From JAKAWQ01 sp035503055 (GTDB lineage: Bacteria; Pseudomonadota; Alphaproteobacteria; Acetobacterales; Acetobacteraceae), in contig DATJTV010000306.1 in the NCBI GenBank assembly GCA_035503055.1, positions 1 through 5,706 on the forward strand: DNA of 5,706 nucleotides, given 5' to 3'. How positions within the stretch are numbered: position 1 is the stretch's first letter; the number at the start of each line of letters is the position of its first letter. Positions 1-5,706 of the stretch are shown one piece after another. The translations under genes were made by a program, and so were the position numbers. The notes below the pieces were generated by a model, which did no database searches, had not been told where the DNA came from, and saw nothing but the letters and a program-made list of their open reading frames with translations.

Positions 1-1
1 T

Positions 2-1189
2 GCGCGCACGCTCGATGGGTGGGACGGGCCGATCCTCGTCGAGGCGGAGGAGATCGCGCGGGCGAAGGCTTCGGTGCCGGAAGCGGTGCAGGCGGATATC
101 GGCTTCGCGATCAACAATGTGCGCCGCTTCGCCGAGGCGCAACGCGCCTCGATCCGCGACTTCACGATCGAGCCCGTGCCCGGATTGCTGCTCGGCCAGA
201 AGCTCGTGCCGTGCAATGTCGCGGGCTGCTACGTGCCGACGGGGCGGTACGCGCATATCGCCTCGGCATACATGTCGGTCGCGACCGCCAAGGCGGCCGG
301 CGTTCCGACGGTGATCGCCTGCTCGACGCCCTGGCGCGGCCAGGGAATCCACCCGGCCGTCCTCTACGCCATGCATGCGGCCGGCGCGGATGCCATTCTG
401 ACACTCGGCGGCGTGCAGGCGATCGGGGCGCTGGCGTACGGGCTCTTCACCGGCAGAGAGGCCGACATCATTGTCGGCCCCGGCAACAAGTTCGTCGCCG
501 AGGCGAAGCGCATCCTCTTCGGCCGCGTCGGCATCGACGTCTTTGCCGGCCCTTCGGAGATCGCCATTCTCGCCGACGCGACCGCCGATGCCGACCTCGT
601 CGCGGCCGACCTCGTGGGCCAGGCGGAGCATGGCGCGGAAAGCCCTGCCTGGCTCATCACCTCTTCCGAGCGGCTCGCCCGCGCCATGGAGGCGCGCGTG
701 GCCGAGCGCATTGCGGCACTGCCGGCCGAGGCGCGCGAGGCGGCCGCGTCGGCCTGGCGGGACTACGGCGAGATCCAGCTCTGCGCGAGCCGCGAGGAGA
801 TGCTCGCCGCGTCCGACGCCTACGCGCCCGAGCATCTCGAGGTACACTGCGCCGACCCCGACTGGTGGCTCGCTCGCCTCACCAATTACGGCTCGCTCTT
901 TCTCGGGCCGGAGACGACGGTCGCCTTCGGCGACAAGGTAGCGGGGCCGAACCATATCCTGCCCACCAAGTTCGCCGCACGCTATTCCGCCGGGCTTTCC
1001 GTGCACAAGTTCCTCAAACCCCTCACCTGGCAGCGGATGAGCCCGGACGCCGCCGTCGAGATCGCGGCCGTCGCCGCCCGCATTTCGCGCCTCGAGGGGA
1101 TGGAGGGGCATGCGCGGACGGCGGATCTTCGGCTCGCGCGCTTTCGCCCCGGCCACAATCTCGACCTCGGCCGGCCGATCGGCGAGTAG
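2..1189 (+). CDS. Histidinol dehydrogenase-family (HisD/HpsN-like) NAD-dependent alcohol dehydrogenase, 5'-truncated by window edge
   Basis: The frame is open from base 2 to the TAG at 1187-1189, giving 395 residues with no start; the first Met (base 74) lies inside the conserved domain. Zinc and catalytic residues of HisD are all present: Q207 and H210 in GQAEHG, E277-H278 in APEHLEV, D311 in FGDK, H370 near the C terminus (fragment numbering). Their spacing matches E. coli HisD (Q259, H262, E326, H327, D360, H419) with an offset of about 50, so about 50 residues are missing and the full protein would be about 445. Family knowledge: these enzymes oxidise an alcohol in two NAD-dependent steps to a carboxylate. 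The segment AGCYVPTGRYAHIASAYMS and the GDKVAGPNHILPT stretch look like catabolic paralogues such as sulfopropanediol dehydrogenase HpsN, not like histidine-biosynthetic HisD. No his genes are nearby and three other oxidoreductases follow. Family assignment is firm; the substrate is unknown. Confidence 0.9.
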   Translation, partial: ARTLDGWDGPILVEAEEIARAKASVPEAVQADIGFAINNVRRFAEAQRASIRDFTIEPVPGLLLGQKLVPCNVAGCYVPTGRYAHIASAYMSVATAKAAGVPTVIACSTPWRGQGIHPAVLYAMHAAGADAILTLGGVQAIGALAYGLFTGREADIIVGPGNKFVAEAKRILFGRVGIDVFAGPSEIAILADATADADLVAADLVGQAEHGAESPAWLITSSERLARAMEARVAERIAALPAEAREAAASAWRDYGEIQLCASREEMLAASDAYAPEHLEVHCADPDWWLARLTNYGSLFLGPETTVAFGDKVAGPNHILPTKFAARYSAGLSVHKFLKPLTWQRMSPDAAVEIAAVAARISRLEGMEGHARTADLRLARFRPGHNLDLGRPIGE

Positions 1190-1230
1190 GCTCGCGGAGG
1201 CCAGCCCATCGGCGAATGAGGTCGCGGAGG
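1171..1230 (+). repeat. 30-bp imperfect tandem duplication spanning the HisD-like stop codon
   Basis: Bases 1171-1200 and 1201-1230 align without gaps at 24 of 30 positions. Each copy encodes Pro-Ile-Gly-Glu followed by a stop in the same reading frame: TAG at 1187-1189 and TGA at 1217-1219. Each copy ends in TCGCGGAGG; in the second copy this forms the ribosome binding site of the next gene. A 12-bp perfect palindrome (TCGGCCGGCCGA, 1167-1178) overlaps the left end. The likely origin is a small tandem duplication of the gene end. Confidence 0.7.
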
Positions 1231-1235
1231 AGGAA
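1226..1235 (+). promoter_or_regulatory. Ribosome binding site that fixes the SDR start
   Basis: GGAGGAGGAA stands directly before the ATG at 1236, with GGAGG at 1226-1230 five bases from the start. The SDR frame is open further upstream, to an ATG at 1110 inside the HisD-like gene, but that start has no comparable site and would add residues foreign to the family. Confidence 0.75.
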
Positions 1236-2003
1236 ATGGCAGGACGTCTCGATTCCCTCTTCTCGCTTGCCGGACGCACCGCACTCGTCACCGGCGGCAG
1301 CTCCGGCATCGGGCTCGCGATTGCGCGTGCGCTCGGGCTTCAAGGGGCCGAGATCGTGCTCGCCGCACGTGGGGCGGCGGGGCTTGCGACCGCCGCGGCG
1401 TCGTTTCTGGAGGAGAATATTTCCGCGCGCGCGATCCAGGCGGATCTCGCATCGGCCGACGCCGCCGACCGCCTAGCCGAGGCACTCGGCGGGACTGCGA
1501 TCGACATCCTCGTGCACGCGGCAGGGATGAACCTCCGAAAGCCCTTCGCGTCCGTCTCCGCCGCCGACTTCGATCTCACGATCGCCGTGCATTTGCGCGC
1601 GCCCTTTCTCCTCGCCCAGCGCTTCGCGCCCGCCATGGCGGAGCGCGGATTCGGGCGCATCGTATTGATCGGCTCCCTGCAATCCGCCCGCGCCTTTCCC
1701 GATTCCGCGCCCTACGGCGCGGCGAAGGGGGGCATCGTGCAACTCGCGCGGGTAATCGCCGAAGCCTGGTCGCGCCACGGCGTCACCTGCAACGCGATCG
1801 CGCCCGGGTTCTTCCCCACAAAGCTCACGGCGCCGGTCTTCGCCGATACCACGCGCGCGAGCCGGCTCGCCGAGCAGACGGCGATCGGGCGAAACGGTGC
1901 GCTTGCCGACCTTTATGGCGCGGCGATCTTCCTCGGCTCCGATGCTTCGGCCTATATCACCGGCCAGACGCTCTACGTGGATGGCGGGTTCACCGCGAAG
2001 TAG
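1236..2003 (+). CDS. Short-chain dehydrogenase/reductase (classical SDR, Rossmann fold)
   Basis: A cytoplasmic NAD(P)-dependent alcohol/ketone oxidoreductase of 255 residues, the normal length for classical SDRs. The cofactor loop TGGSSGIG is at residues 19-26. R45 after the second strand (VLAAR) favours NADP(H) by family rule. The catalytic triad is S147, Y160 and K164 (YGAAK); NAIAPGFFPT (186-195) is the conserved segment after it, and the C terminus carries TGQTLYVDGGF. Two positions are off consensus: the NNAG motif reads HAAG (94-97), and the usual Asn of the catalytic tetrad is His (H119 in AVHLRAP). The overall look, especially APGFFPT, resembles gluconate 5-dehydrogenase-type SDRs, but the substrate cannot be assigned. 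It starts 46 bp after the HisD-like stop and lies 17 bp before the AKR gene, so co-transcription is likely. It may interconvert an alcohol and ketone in the same pathway. Confidence 0.92.
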   Translation: MAGRLDSLFSLAGRTALVTGGSSGIGLAIARALGLQGAEIVLAARGAAGLATAAASFLEENISARAIQADLASADAADRLAEALGGTAIDILVHAAGMNLRKPFASVSAADFDLTIAVHLRAPFLLAQRFAPAMAERGFGRIVLIGSLQSARAFPDSAPYGAAKGGIVQLARVIAEAWSRHGVTCNAIAPGFFPTKLTAPVFADTTRASRLAEQTAIGRNGALADLYGAAIFLGSDASAYITGQTLYVDGGFTAK

Positions 2004-2020
2004 CAGAGGGAGACGAGGCG

Positions 2021-3019
2021 ATGGAGGCGCGACCCTTCGGACGCACGGGGCTCCATTTTTCGCTCCTTGGCTTTGGCTGCGGCGCGGTGGGCGGGCTTAT
2101 GGTGCGCGGCTCGCCTTCCGAGCAGGAGCGCGCGATCGCTCGCGCGCTCGATGCCGGGGTCAATTATTTCGACACGGCGGTGCAGTACGGCGACGGCTTA
2201 TCCGAAAAAAATCTCGGGCGTGCTCTCGCCAAACTTGCGCCCGAAAACGTCGTGGTCGGCACCAAGGTGAGGATCCGCTCCGCCGATTTCTCCCGCATCC
2301 GCGCGGCGATCACCGCCTCGCTCGAAGGGAGCCTCTCTCGCCTCGGCCGGCCTTCGGTCGATCTCTTCCATCTGCACAATGCGATCACGCTGCAAGGAGG
2401 CGGGGAATCCCTGAGCGTCGCACAGGTGTTGGGCGAAGTGGTGCCGACCTTCGAACGGCTGCGCCGCGAGGGCAAGCTCCGTGTCCTCGGCCTGACCGCG
2501 GTCGGCGAGACGCCGGCGCTGCACGAGGTGATCGACGCCGGCGCGTTCGCGAGCGCGCAGGTGAGCTACAACATGCTGAACCCGTCCGCGGCCGCGGCGC
2601 TGAGCCCGGACTATCCGGCGCAGGATTACGGAAATCTGCTTGAACGCACCGAAGCGGCAGGTGCAGGCGTGATCGGGATCCGAGTGCTCGCCGGCGGCGC
2701 CCTCTCGGGGAGCGACGTCCGCCACCCGATCGCGAGCCCGCCGCCCGCACCGATTGGCTCGGGGACGAGCTATACGGCCGATCTCGCCCGGGCCCGGCGG
2801 CTCGCCCCGTTGGTCGCGGAAGGGTTCGCGGAGACCCTTGCCGAAGCGGCGATCCGCTTCGTCATCGCCGAGCCCAGGATCGGCACCATCCTGGTCGGCA
2901 TGGCGAGCCCTGAAGAGTTTGAATCGGCGCTCGCCGCCGTGACCAAGGGCCCCCTGCCGAGGGCGGCACTGGACCGGCTCGCCGCATTGCAGCAAGATTT
3001 CGCGGGGGAAACCCGGTAA
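2021..3019 (+). CDS. Aldo/keto reductase family protein
   Basis: A 332-residue cytoplasmic (beta/alpha)8-barrel oxidoreductase, typical family length, that would reduce carbonyls or oxidise sugar-like hemiacetals with NAD(P). The N terminus FGRTGLHFSLLGFGCGAVGG is the standard AKR opening. The catalytic tetrad is complete: D51 (YFDTA), Y56 (VQYGDG), K82 (VGTK) and H119 (DLFHLHN). The C-terminal part has EPRIGTILVGMASPEEFE, the usual cofactor-side segment. It loosely resembles the sugar or pyridoxal dehydrogenase branch of AKRs (galactose/fucose dehydrogenase type), but I cannot name the substrate. An AGAGGGAG site at 2005-2012 precedes the ATG by 8 bases. The gene sits 17 bp after the SDR and 44 bp before the molybdoenzyme gene on the same strand. 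Codons 62-64 contain an A7 run (2205-2211), unusual in this GC-rich DNA, but the frame stays intact. Confidence 0.93.
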   Translation: MEARPFGRTGLHFSLLGFGCGAVGGLMVRGSPSEQERAIARALDAGVNYFDTAVQYGDGLSEKNLGRALAKLAPENVVVGTKVRIRSADFSRIRAAITASLEGSLSRLGRPSVDLFHLHNAITLQGGGESLSVAQVLGEVVPTFERLRREGKLRVLGLTAVGETPALHEVIDAGAFASAQVSYNMLNPSAAAALSPDYPAQDYGNLLERTEAAGAGVIGIRVLAGGALSGSDVRHPIASPPPAPIGSGTSYTADLARARRLAPLVAEGFAETLAEAAIRFVIAEPRIGTILVGMASPEEFESALAAVTKGPLPRAALDRLAALQQDFAGETR

Positions 3020-3036
3020 GCCGCTCGACCCTGCGG

Positions 3037-3050
3037 CCTCCCGAAGGAGG
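3037..3050 (+). promoter_or_regulatory. Small hairpin that buries the Shine-Dalgarno of the molybdoenzyme gene
   Basis: CCTCC (3037-3041), a CGAA loop (3042-3045) and GGAGG (3046-3050) form a perfect 5-bp GC-rich stem. The right arm is the only good ribosome binding site for the ATG at 3064, with a rather long 13-base spacer. No other start codon occurs in frame in the spacer. Pairing is seen directly; a role in limiting translation, or coupling it to ribosomes leaving the AKR gene, is inference. Confidence 0.45.
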
Positions 3051-3063
3051 AGCGAACGAGCCC

Positions 3064-5445
3064 ATGGATGCACCCGTCAATCCGCTCGACGCGGGCTTCG
3101 AGAAATATGCGATCGGCCAGCCGGTCTCGCGCAAGGAAGACCCGACCCTGCTCCGCGGCCGCGGCCGCTATTCCGACGACCTCAACCTGCCGGGCCAGGC
3201 CTATGCGGTGATGGTGCGCTCGCGCTTGGCGCACGGCGTGATCCGCTCGATCGACACCGCGGCAGCGCGCGCCATGCCGGGCGTGCTCGCCCTCTATACC
3301 GGGGCCGACCTGCTCGCTTCCGGGCTCGGCCTCATGCCCTCGGGTATGACGTTCAAGAACCGGGACGGCTCGGAGATGGCGAAGCCGAAGCAGCCGCCGC
3401 TGACCACGGACAAGGTGCGCTTCGTCGGCGATCCGTTCGCCGTGGTGGTCGCCGCGAGCCCCAAGCAGGCCAAGGATGCGGCGGAGGCAGTGGGCGCGGA
3501 GATCGATCCGCTGCCCGCAGTCACGACGGGGCGCGCGGCGGACGCGCCCGGGGCGGCGCTTGTGCACGACGAGACGGCAGGGAACCGCATCCTCGACTTC
3601 CATCATGGGGATAGCGAGAAGGTCGCCGAGGCCTTCGCGCGCGCGGCGCATGTGACGCGGATGAAGATCCGCAACAGCCGCGTCGTGGTCTGCCCGATGG
3701 AACCGCGCTCGGCGATCGGCGAATATGATCCCGCAAGCGAGCGCTTCACGCTGCGCCTCGGGTGCCAGGGTGTCTTCCCGATGCGCCAGCTCCTCACCGG
3801 GCCGCTCAAGACGACGGTGGAGAAGATCCGGGTGCTGACCGGCAATGTCGGCGGCAGCTTCGGGATGAAATCGTCCTGCTATCCCGAATATATTGCCATC
3901 CTGCATGCGGCGCGCGCGCTCGGGCGGCCGGTGAAATGGACCGACGAGCGTTCGGAGAGCTTCCTATCCGACAGTCACGGCCGCGACCACGACATGGAAC
4001 AGGAGATGGCTTTCGATGCGGAAGGCCGGATCCTGGCGCTGCGCGTCACGGGCTACGGCAATGTCGGCGCCTATCTTTCCAATGGCACCGTGCTGCAGCC
4101 GACCGGGAACGTCGTGAAGAACACGATCGGCGTCTACGCGACGCCACTCCAGGAAGTGATGTCGCGGGTGATGTTCACCAACACCTCGCCCGTGGGCCCC
4201 TATCGCGGCGCCGGCCGGCCCGAGAGCAACTACTATCTCGAGCGGCTGCTCGACACGGCGGCGCGGGAGATGGGGATCGACCGGGTGGAGATCAGGAGGC
4301 GCAATCACATCCGCCCGGACGCCTTCCCCTACAAGACGCCGGGCGGCACGGTCTATGACAGCGGCGATTTCACCGCCCTGCTCGAGCAGGCGGTGGCCCT
4401 CGCCGACTGGGACGGGTTCGCGGCGCGGCGCGCGGAGAGCCGGGCGCACGGGCGCTTGCGCGGGCGCGGTATCGGCCAGTATCTCGAGGTGACCGGGCCG
4501 CCTTCGAAGGAGATGGGCGGCATCCGCTTCGAGCCCGACGGCACGGTGACGATCATCACCGGCACGCTCGATTACGGCCAGGGGCACGCGACGCCCTTCG
4601 CGCAGGTGCTGGCCAGCCGGCTCGGGATCCCGTTCGAGAAGATTACACTCCTGCAGGGCGATTCGGACGAGATGCTGGCCGGCGGCGGGACCGGGGGCTC
4701 GAAATCGATGATGGCCAGCGGCACCGCGATCGTCGAGGCGAGCGAGATCGTCATCGAGAACGGCAGGAAGATCGCGGCGCAGGTGCTGGAGGCGGCTGTC
4801 GACGATATCGAGTTCGAGATAGGGCCGGCCGGGGGAAATTTCCGCATCGCCGGCACGGATCGCGCGATCGGGATCATGGACCTTGCCGAACGGCTGCGGG
4901 CGGGGCTCGAATTGCCCGCCGAGCTACCGCAGACGCTCTCGGTGAGCCATGTCGCCGAGGGCCCGCCCTTTTCCTATCCGAACGGCTGCCATATCGCCGA
5001 GGTGGAGATCGAGCCGGAGACCGGCATCGTCTCGCTCGCGCGCTACGCGATGGTCAATGATTTCGGCACCGTGATCAACCCGCTGCTGGTCGAGGGCCAG
5101 GCGCACGGTGGGGTCGTGCAGGGGATCGGACAGACGCTGCTCGAGCGCGTGGTCTATGACGAGACGGGCCAGCCTCTCGCGGGCTCGTTCATGGATTACG
5201 CGCTGCCGCGCGCCGAAGCGGCGCCTCTATTCACGATCGCGTACCACCCGGTGCCGGCAAAGACGAACGTGCTCGGCGTCAAGGGATGCGGCGAGGCGGG
5301 ATGCGCCGGCGCGCTGCCGTCGATCATGAACGCGATCGTCGATGCGCTGGCGGAATTCGGCGTGACGCATATCGACATGCCGGCGACGCCCGAGCGCGTC
5401 TGGCGGGCGATCCAGGGCCAGGAAGCGCACGCCGGCAGAGGCTGA
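3064..5445 (+). CDS. Xanthine dehydrogenase/CoxL-family molybdopterin-binding large subunit (form II aldehyde/hydroxylase type)
   Basis: A 793-residue protein, normal for the molybdenum-cofactor subunit of the xanthine oxidase family, which hydroxylates aldehydes or N-heterocycles using water. Residues about 20-140 are the alpha/beta hammerhead domain (VSRKEDPTLLRGRGRYSDD); two cofactor-binding domains follow. Visible motifs: MEPR (212-215), Q235 (GCQG, matching the cofactor-contacting Gln of CoxL), GGSFGMK (263-269), the active-site loop PYRGAGR (379-385), GQGHAT (505-510), GGGTGGSKS (540-548), and the catalytic Glu E744 in KGCGEAGCAGA. The loop is form II, not the AYRCSFR of true CO dehydrogenases, so CO oxidation is unlikely. 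There is no signal peptide and no fused iron-sulfur or FAD domain. These enzymes normally work with a 2Fe-2S small subunit and an FAD medium subunit; neither is encoded in this window, and the 261 bases after the stop are non-coding. It probably oxidises an aldehyde made by the upstream dehydrogenases, but this is inferred from context only. Confidence 0.95.
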   Translation: MDAPVNPLDAGFEKYAIGQPVSRKEDPTLLRGRGRYSDDLNLPGQAYAVMVRSRLAHGVIRSIDTAAARAMPGVLALYTGADLLASGLGLMPSGMTFKNRDGSEMAKPKQPPLTTDKVRFVGDPFAVVVAASPKQAKDAAEAVGAEIDPLPAVTTGRAADAPGAALVHDETAGNRILDFHHGDSEKVAEAFARAAHVTRMKIRNSRVVVCPMEPRSAIGEYDPASERFTLRLGCQGVFPMRQLLTGPLKTTVEKIRVLTGNVGGSFGMKSSCYPEYIAILHAARALGRPVKWTDERSESFLSDSHGRDHDMEQEMAFDAEGRILALRVTGYGNVGAYLSNGTVLQPTGNVVKNTIGVYATPLQEVMSRVMFTNTSPVGPYRGAGRPESNYYLERLLDTAAREMGIDRVEIRRRNHIRPDAFPYKTPGGTVYDSGDFTALLEQAVALADWDGFAARRAESRAHGRLRGRGIGQYLEVTGPPSKEMGGIRFEPDGTVTIITGTLDYGQGHATPFAQVLASRLGIPFEKITLLQGDSDEMLAGGGTGGSKSMMASGTAIVEASEIVIENGRKIAAQVLEAAVDDIEFEIGPAGGNFRIAGTDRAIGIMDLAERLRAGLELPAELPQTLSVSHVAEGPPFSYPNGCHIAEVEIEPETGIVSLARYAMVNDFGTVINPLLVEGQAHGGVVQGIGQTLLERVVYDETGQPLAGSFMDYALPRAEAAPLFTIAYHPVPAKTNVLGVKGCGEAGCAGALPSIMNAIVDALAEFGVTHIDMPATPERVWRAIQGQEAHAGRG

Positions 5446-5462
5446 GGCCGGACCGAAGGGCG

Positions 5463-5517
5463 CTAGAACGGGATGCGTTCGCTTCGGCTCACGCATCCCA
5501 CTCTAGGTCTTTGTTTT
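5463..5517 (+). terminator. Hairpin plus T-rich run, likely Rho-independent terminator of the operon
   Basis: Nested pairing runs CTAGA (5463-5467) with TCTAG (5502-5506), then GGGATGCGT (5470-5478) with ACGCATCCC (5491-5499), then GC-TTCG-GC at the tip (5481-5488). The internal loops are symmetric two-base loops. The T-rich run GTCTTTGTTTT follows immediately at 5507-5517. It lies 18 bases after the molybdoenzyme stop. The T run is interrupted, and the hairpin also looks like part of a repeat element, so termination may be a secondary role. Confidence 0.55.
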
Positions 5518-5568
5518 CCCGCGTGATTCACGCCTTCGGTGATTCAACCTTCGGCGATCACGCTCTAG
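5463..5568. repeat. Two-hairpin intergenic element with CTAG-containing ends (probable dispersed repeat)
   Basis: The element begins with GCTAGA and ends with CTCTAG, with a third CTAG at the junction (5503-5506). The left half is the hairpin described as a terminator. The right half pairs GCGTGAT (5521-5527) with ATCACGC (5557-5563) and encloses two near-copies of one unit: GATTCACGCCTTCGGT (5525-5540) and GATTCAACCTTCGGC (5541-5555). Paired hairpins with CTAG ends and a TTTGTTTT bridge resemble intergenic repeats I associate with alphaproteobacterial genomes. Whether it is multicopy cannot be seen from one window. Confidence 0.5.
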
Positions 5569-5570
5569 CA

Positions 5571-5706
5571 GGCTGCTGAAAAAGTCGGACGGAGTGGCAA
5601 CGAATGACCAAAAAGAATCGCCTACGGCTGCCTCGCGAATCAATCCTGCGCGGCACGCGCCAATCGCGAATTAATGCTGCGCCGCGAGCGGCCGAAAAGA
5701 GTTTTT
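5571..5706. mobile_element. Insertion-sequence-like end / MITE-like element, right end cut by window
   Basis: GGCTGCTGAAAAAGTC (5571-5586) looks like the terminal inverted repeat of common bacterial insertion sequences. The last eight bases, GAGTTTTT (5699-5706), are the reverse complement of AAAAACTC and match AAAAAGTC (5579-5586) at 7 of 8 positions. If the mirror continues as CAGCAGCC beyond the window, the element is about 144 bp, far too short for a transposase, hence MITE-like. It sits two bases after a CTAG (5565-5568), a possible target sequence. No coding region is visible inside. I do not assign an IS family. Confidence 0.45.
5633..5682 (+). repeat. Direct repeat of 19 bases (17 identical), 31-base period
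   Basis: TCGCGAATCAATCCTGCGC (5633-5651) recurs as TCGCGAATTAATGCTGCGC (5664-5682). Both copies lie within the putative MITE-like element. They could be internal subrepeats, transposase-binding sites or the remains of a duplication; no function can be assigned. Confidence 0.6.

Noticed and set aside
19..1476. Long open frame of 485 codons on the + strand over the HisD-like gene and into the SDR
   Set aside because: Arg/Gly/Ala-rich composition typical of a GC-rich shadow frame; the overlapping frames carry clear family motifs.
2205..2211. A7 run in the AKR gene as a possible programmed frameshift
   Set aside because: The reading frame is intact across it, the heptamer is not followed by an evident stimulatory structure, and the encoded E-K-N fits the family at this position.
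2198..3073. 291-codon antisense frame under the AKR gene
   Set aside because: Shadow frame with biased composition and no family motif.
2770..3906. 378-codon open frame on the - strand across the AKR/molybdoenzyme junction
   Set aside because: No recognisable domain, Arg/His/Ala-rich, antisense to two well-supported genes; expected in high-GC DNA.
3064..5445. Carbon monoxide dehydrogenase large subunit (coxL)
   Set aside because: The active-site loop is PYRGAGR (form II) rather than AYRCSFR, so the CO-oxidising cysteine is absent.
5286..5579. 97-codon + strand frame running from the molybdoenzyme end into the repeats
   Set aside because: Overlaps the conserved C terminus in another frame and ends inside the hairpin/IS-like sequences; no ribosome binding site or motif.
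5681..5706. GCCG-CGAG-CGGC hairpin followed by GAGTTTTT as a second terminator
   Set aside because: The stem is only four base pairs and separated from the T run by several bases; the T run is better explained as an IS-like terminal repeat.

Overview
The window is GC-rich DNA, densely coding on the + strand only. Codon usage, strong GGAGG-type ribosome binding sites, short intergenic gaps and the protein families point to an alphaproteobacterium. A Rhizobiales- or Rhodospirillales-type organism is my inference; nothing here fixes the genus.

Bases 2-5445 hold four consecutive oxidoreductase genes, probably one operon: (1) the 3' part of a histidinol-dehydrogenase-family gene of the catabolic type (resembling sulfopropanediol dehydrogenase HpsN more than biosynthetic HisD), cut by the left window edge; (2) a short-chain dehydrogenase/reductase (SDR); (3) an aldo/keto reductase (AKR); (4) a xanthine dehydrogenase/CoxL-family molybdopterin-binding large subunit with a form II (PYRGAGR) active-site loop. 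Gaps are 46, 17 and 44 bp and no internal promoter is visible, so transcription most likely starts upstream of the window. Taken together they suggest a catabolic module that oxidises an alcohol or polyol through carbonyl to acid. The substrate cannot be read from the sequence. No transporter, regulator, FAD subunit or 2Fe-2S subunit lies in the window.

Bases 5446-5706 are non-coding. They begin with a hairpin followed by a T-rich run that can end the operon. That hairpin is half of a two-hairpin element with CTAG-containing ends (about 5463-5568), which looks like a dispersed intergenic repeat. Directly after it is GGCTGCTGAAAAAGTC, an insertion-sequence-like end; the last bases of the window (GAGTTTTT) look like the start of the matching inverted end, so a MITE-like element of about 144 bp probably runs just past the right edge.

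I see no clearly new biological system. The points most worth following up are the large subunit without partner subunits, the hairpin that buries its ribosome binding site, the in-frame 30-bp duplication of the end of the first gene, and the stacked mobile or repeat elements at the right end.
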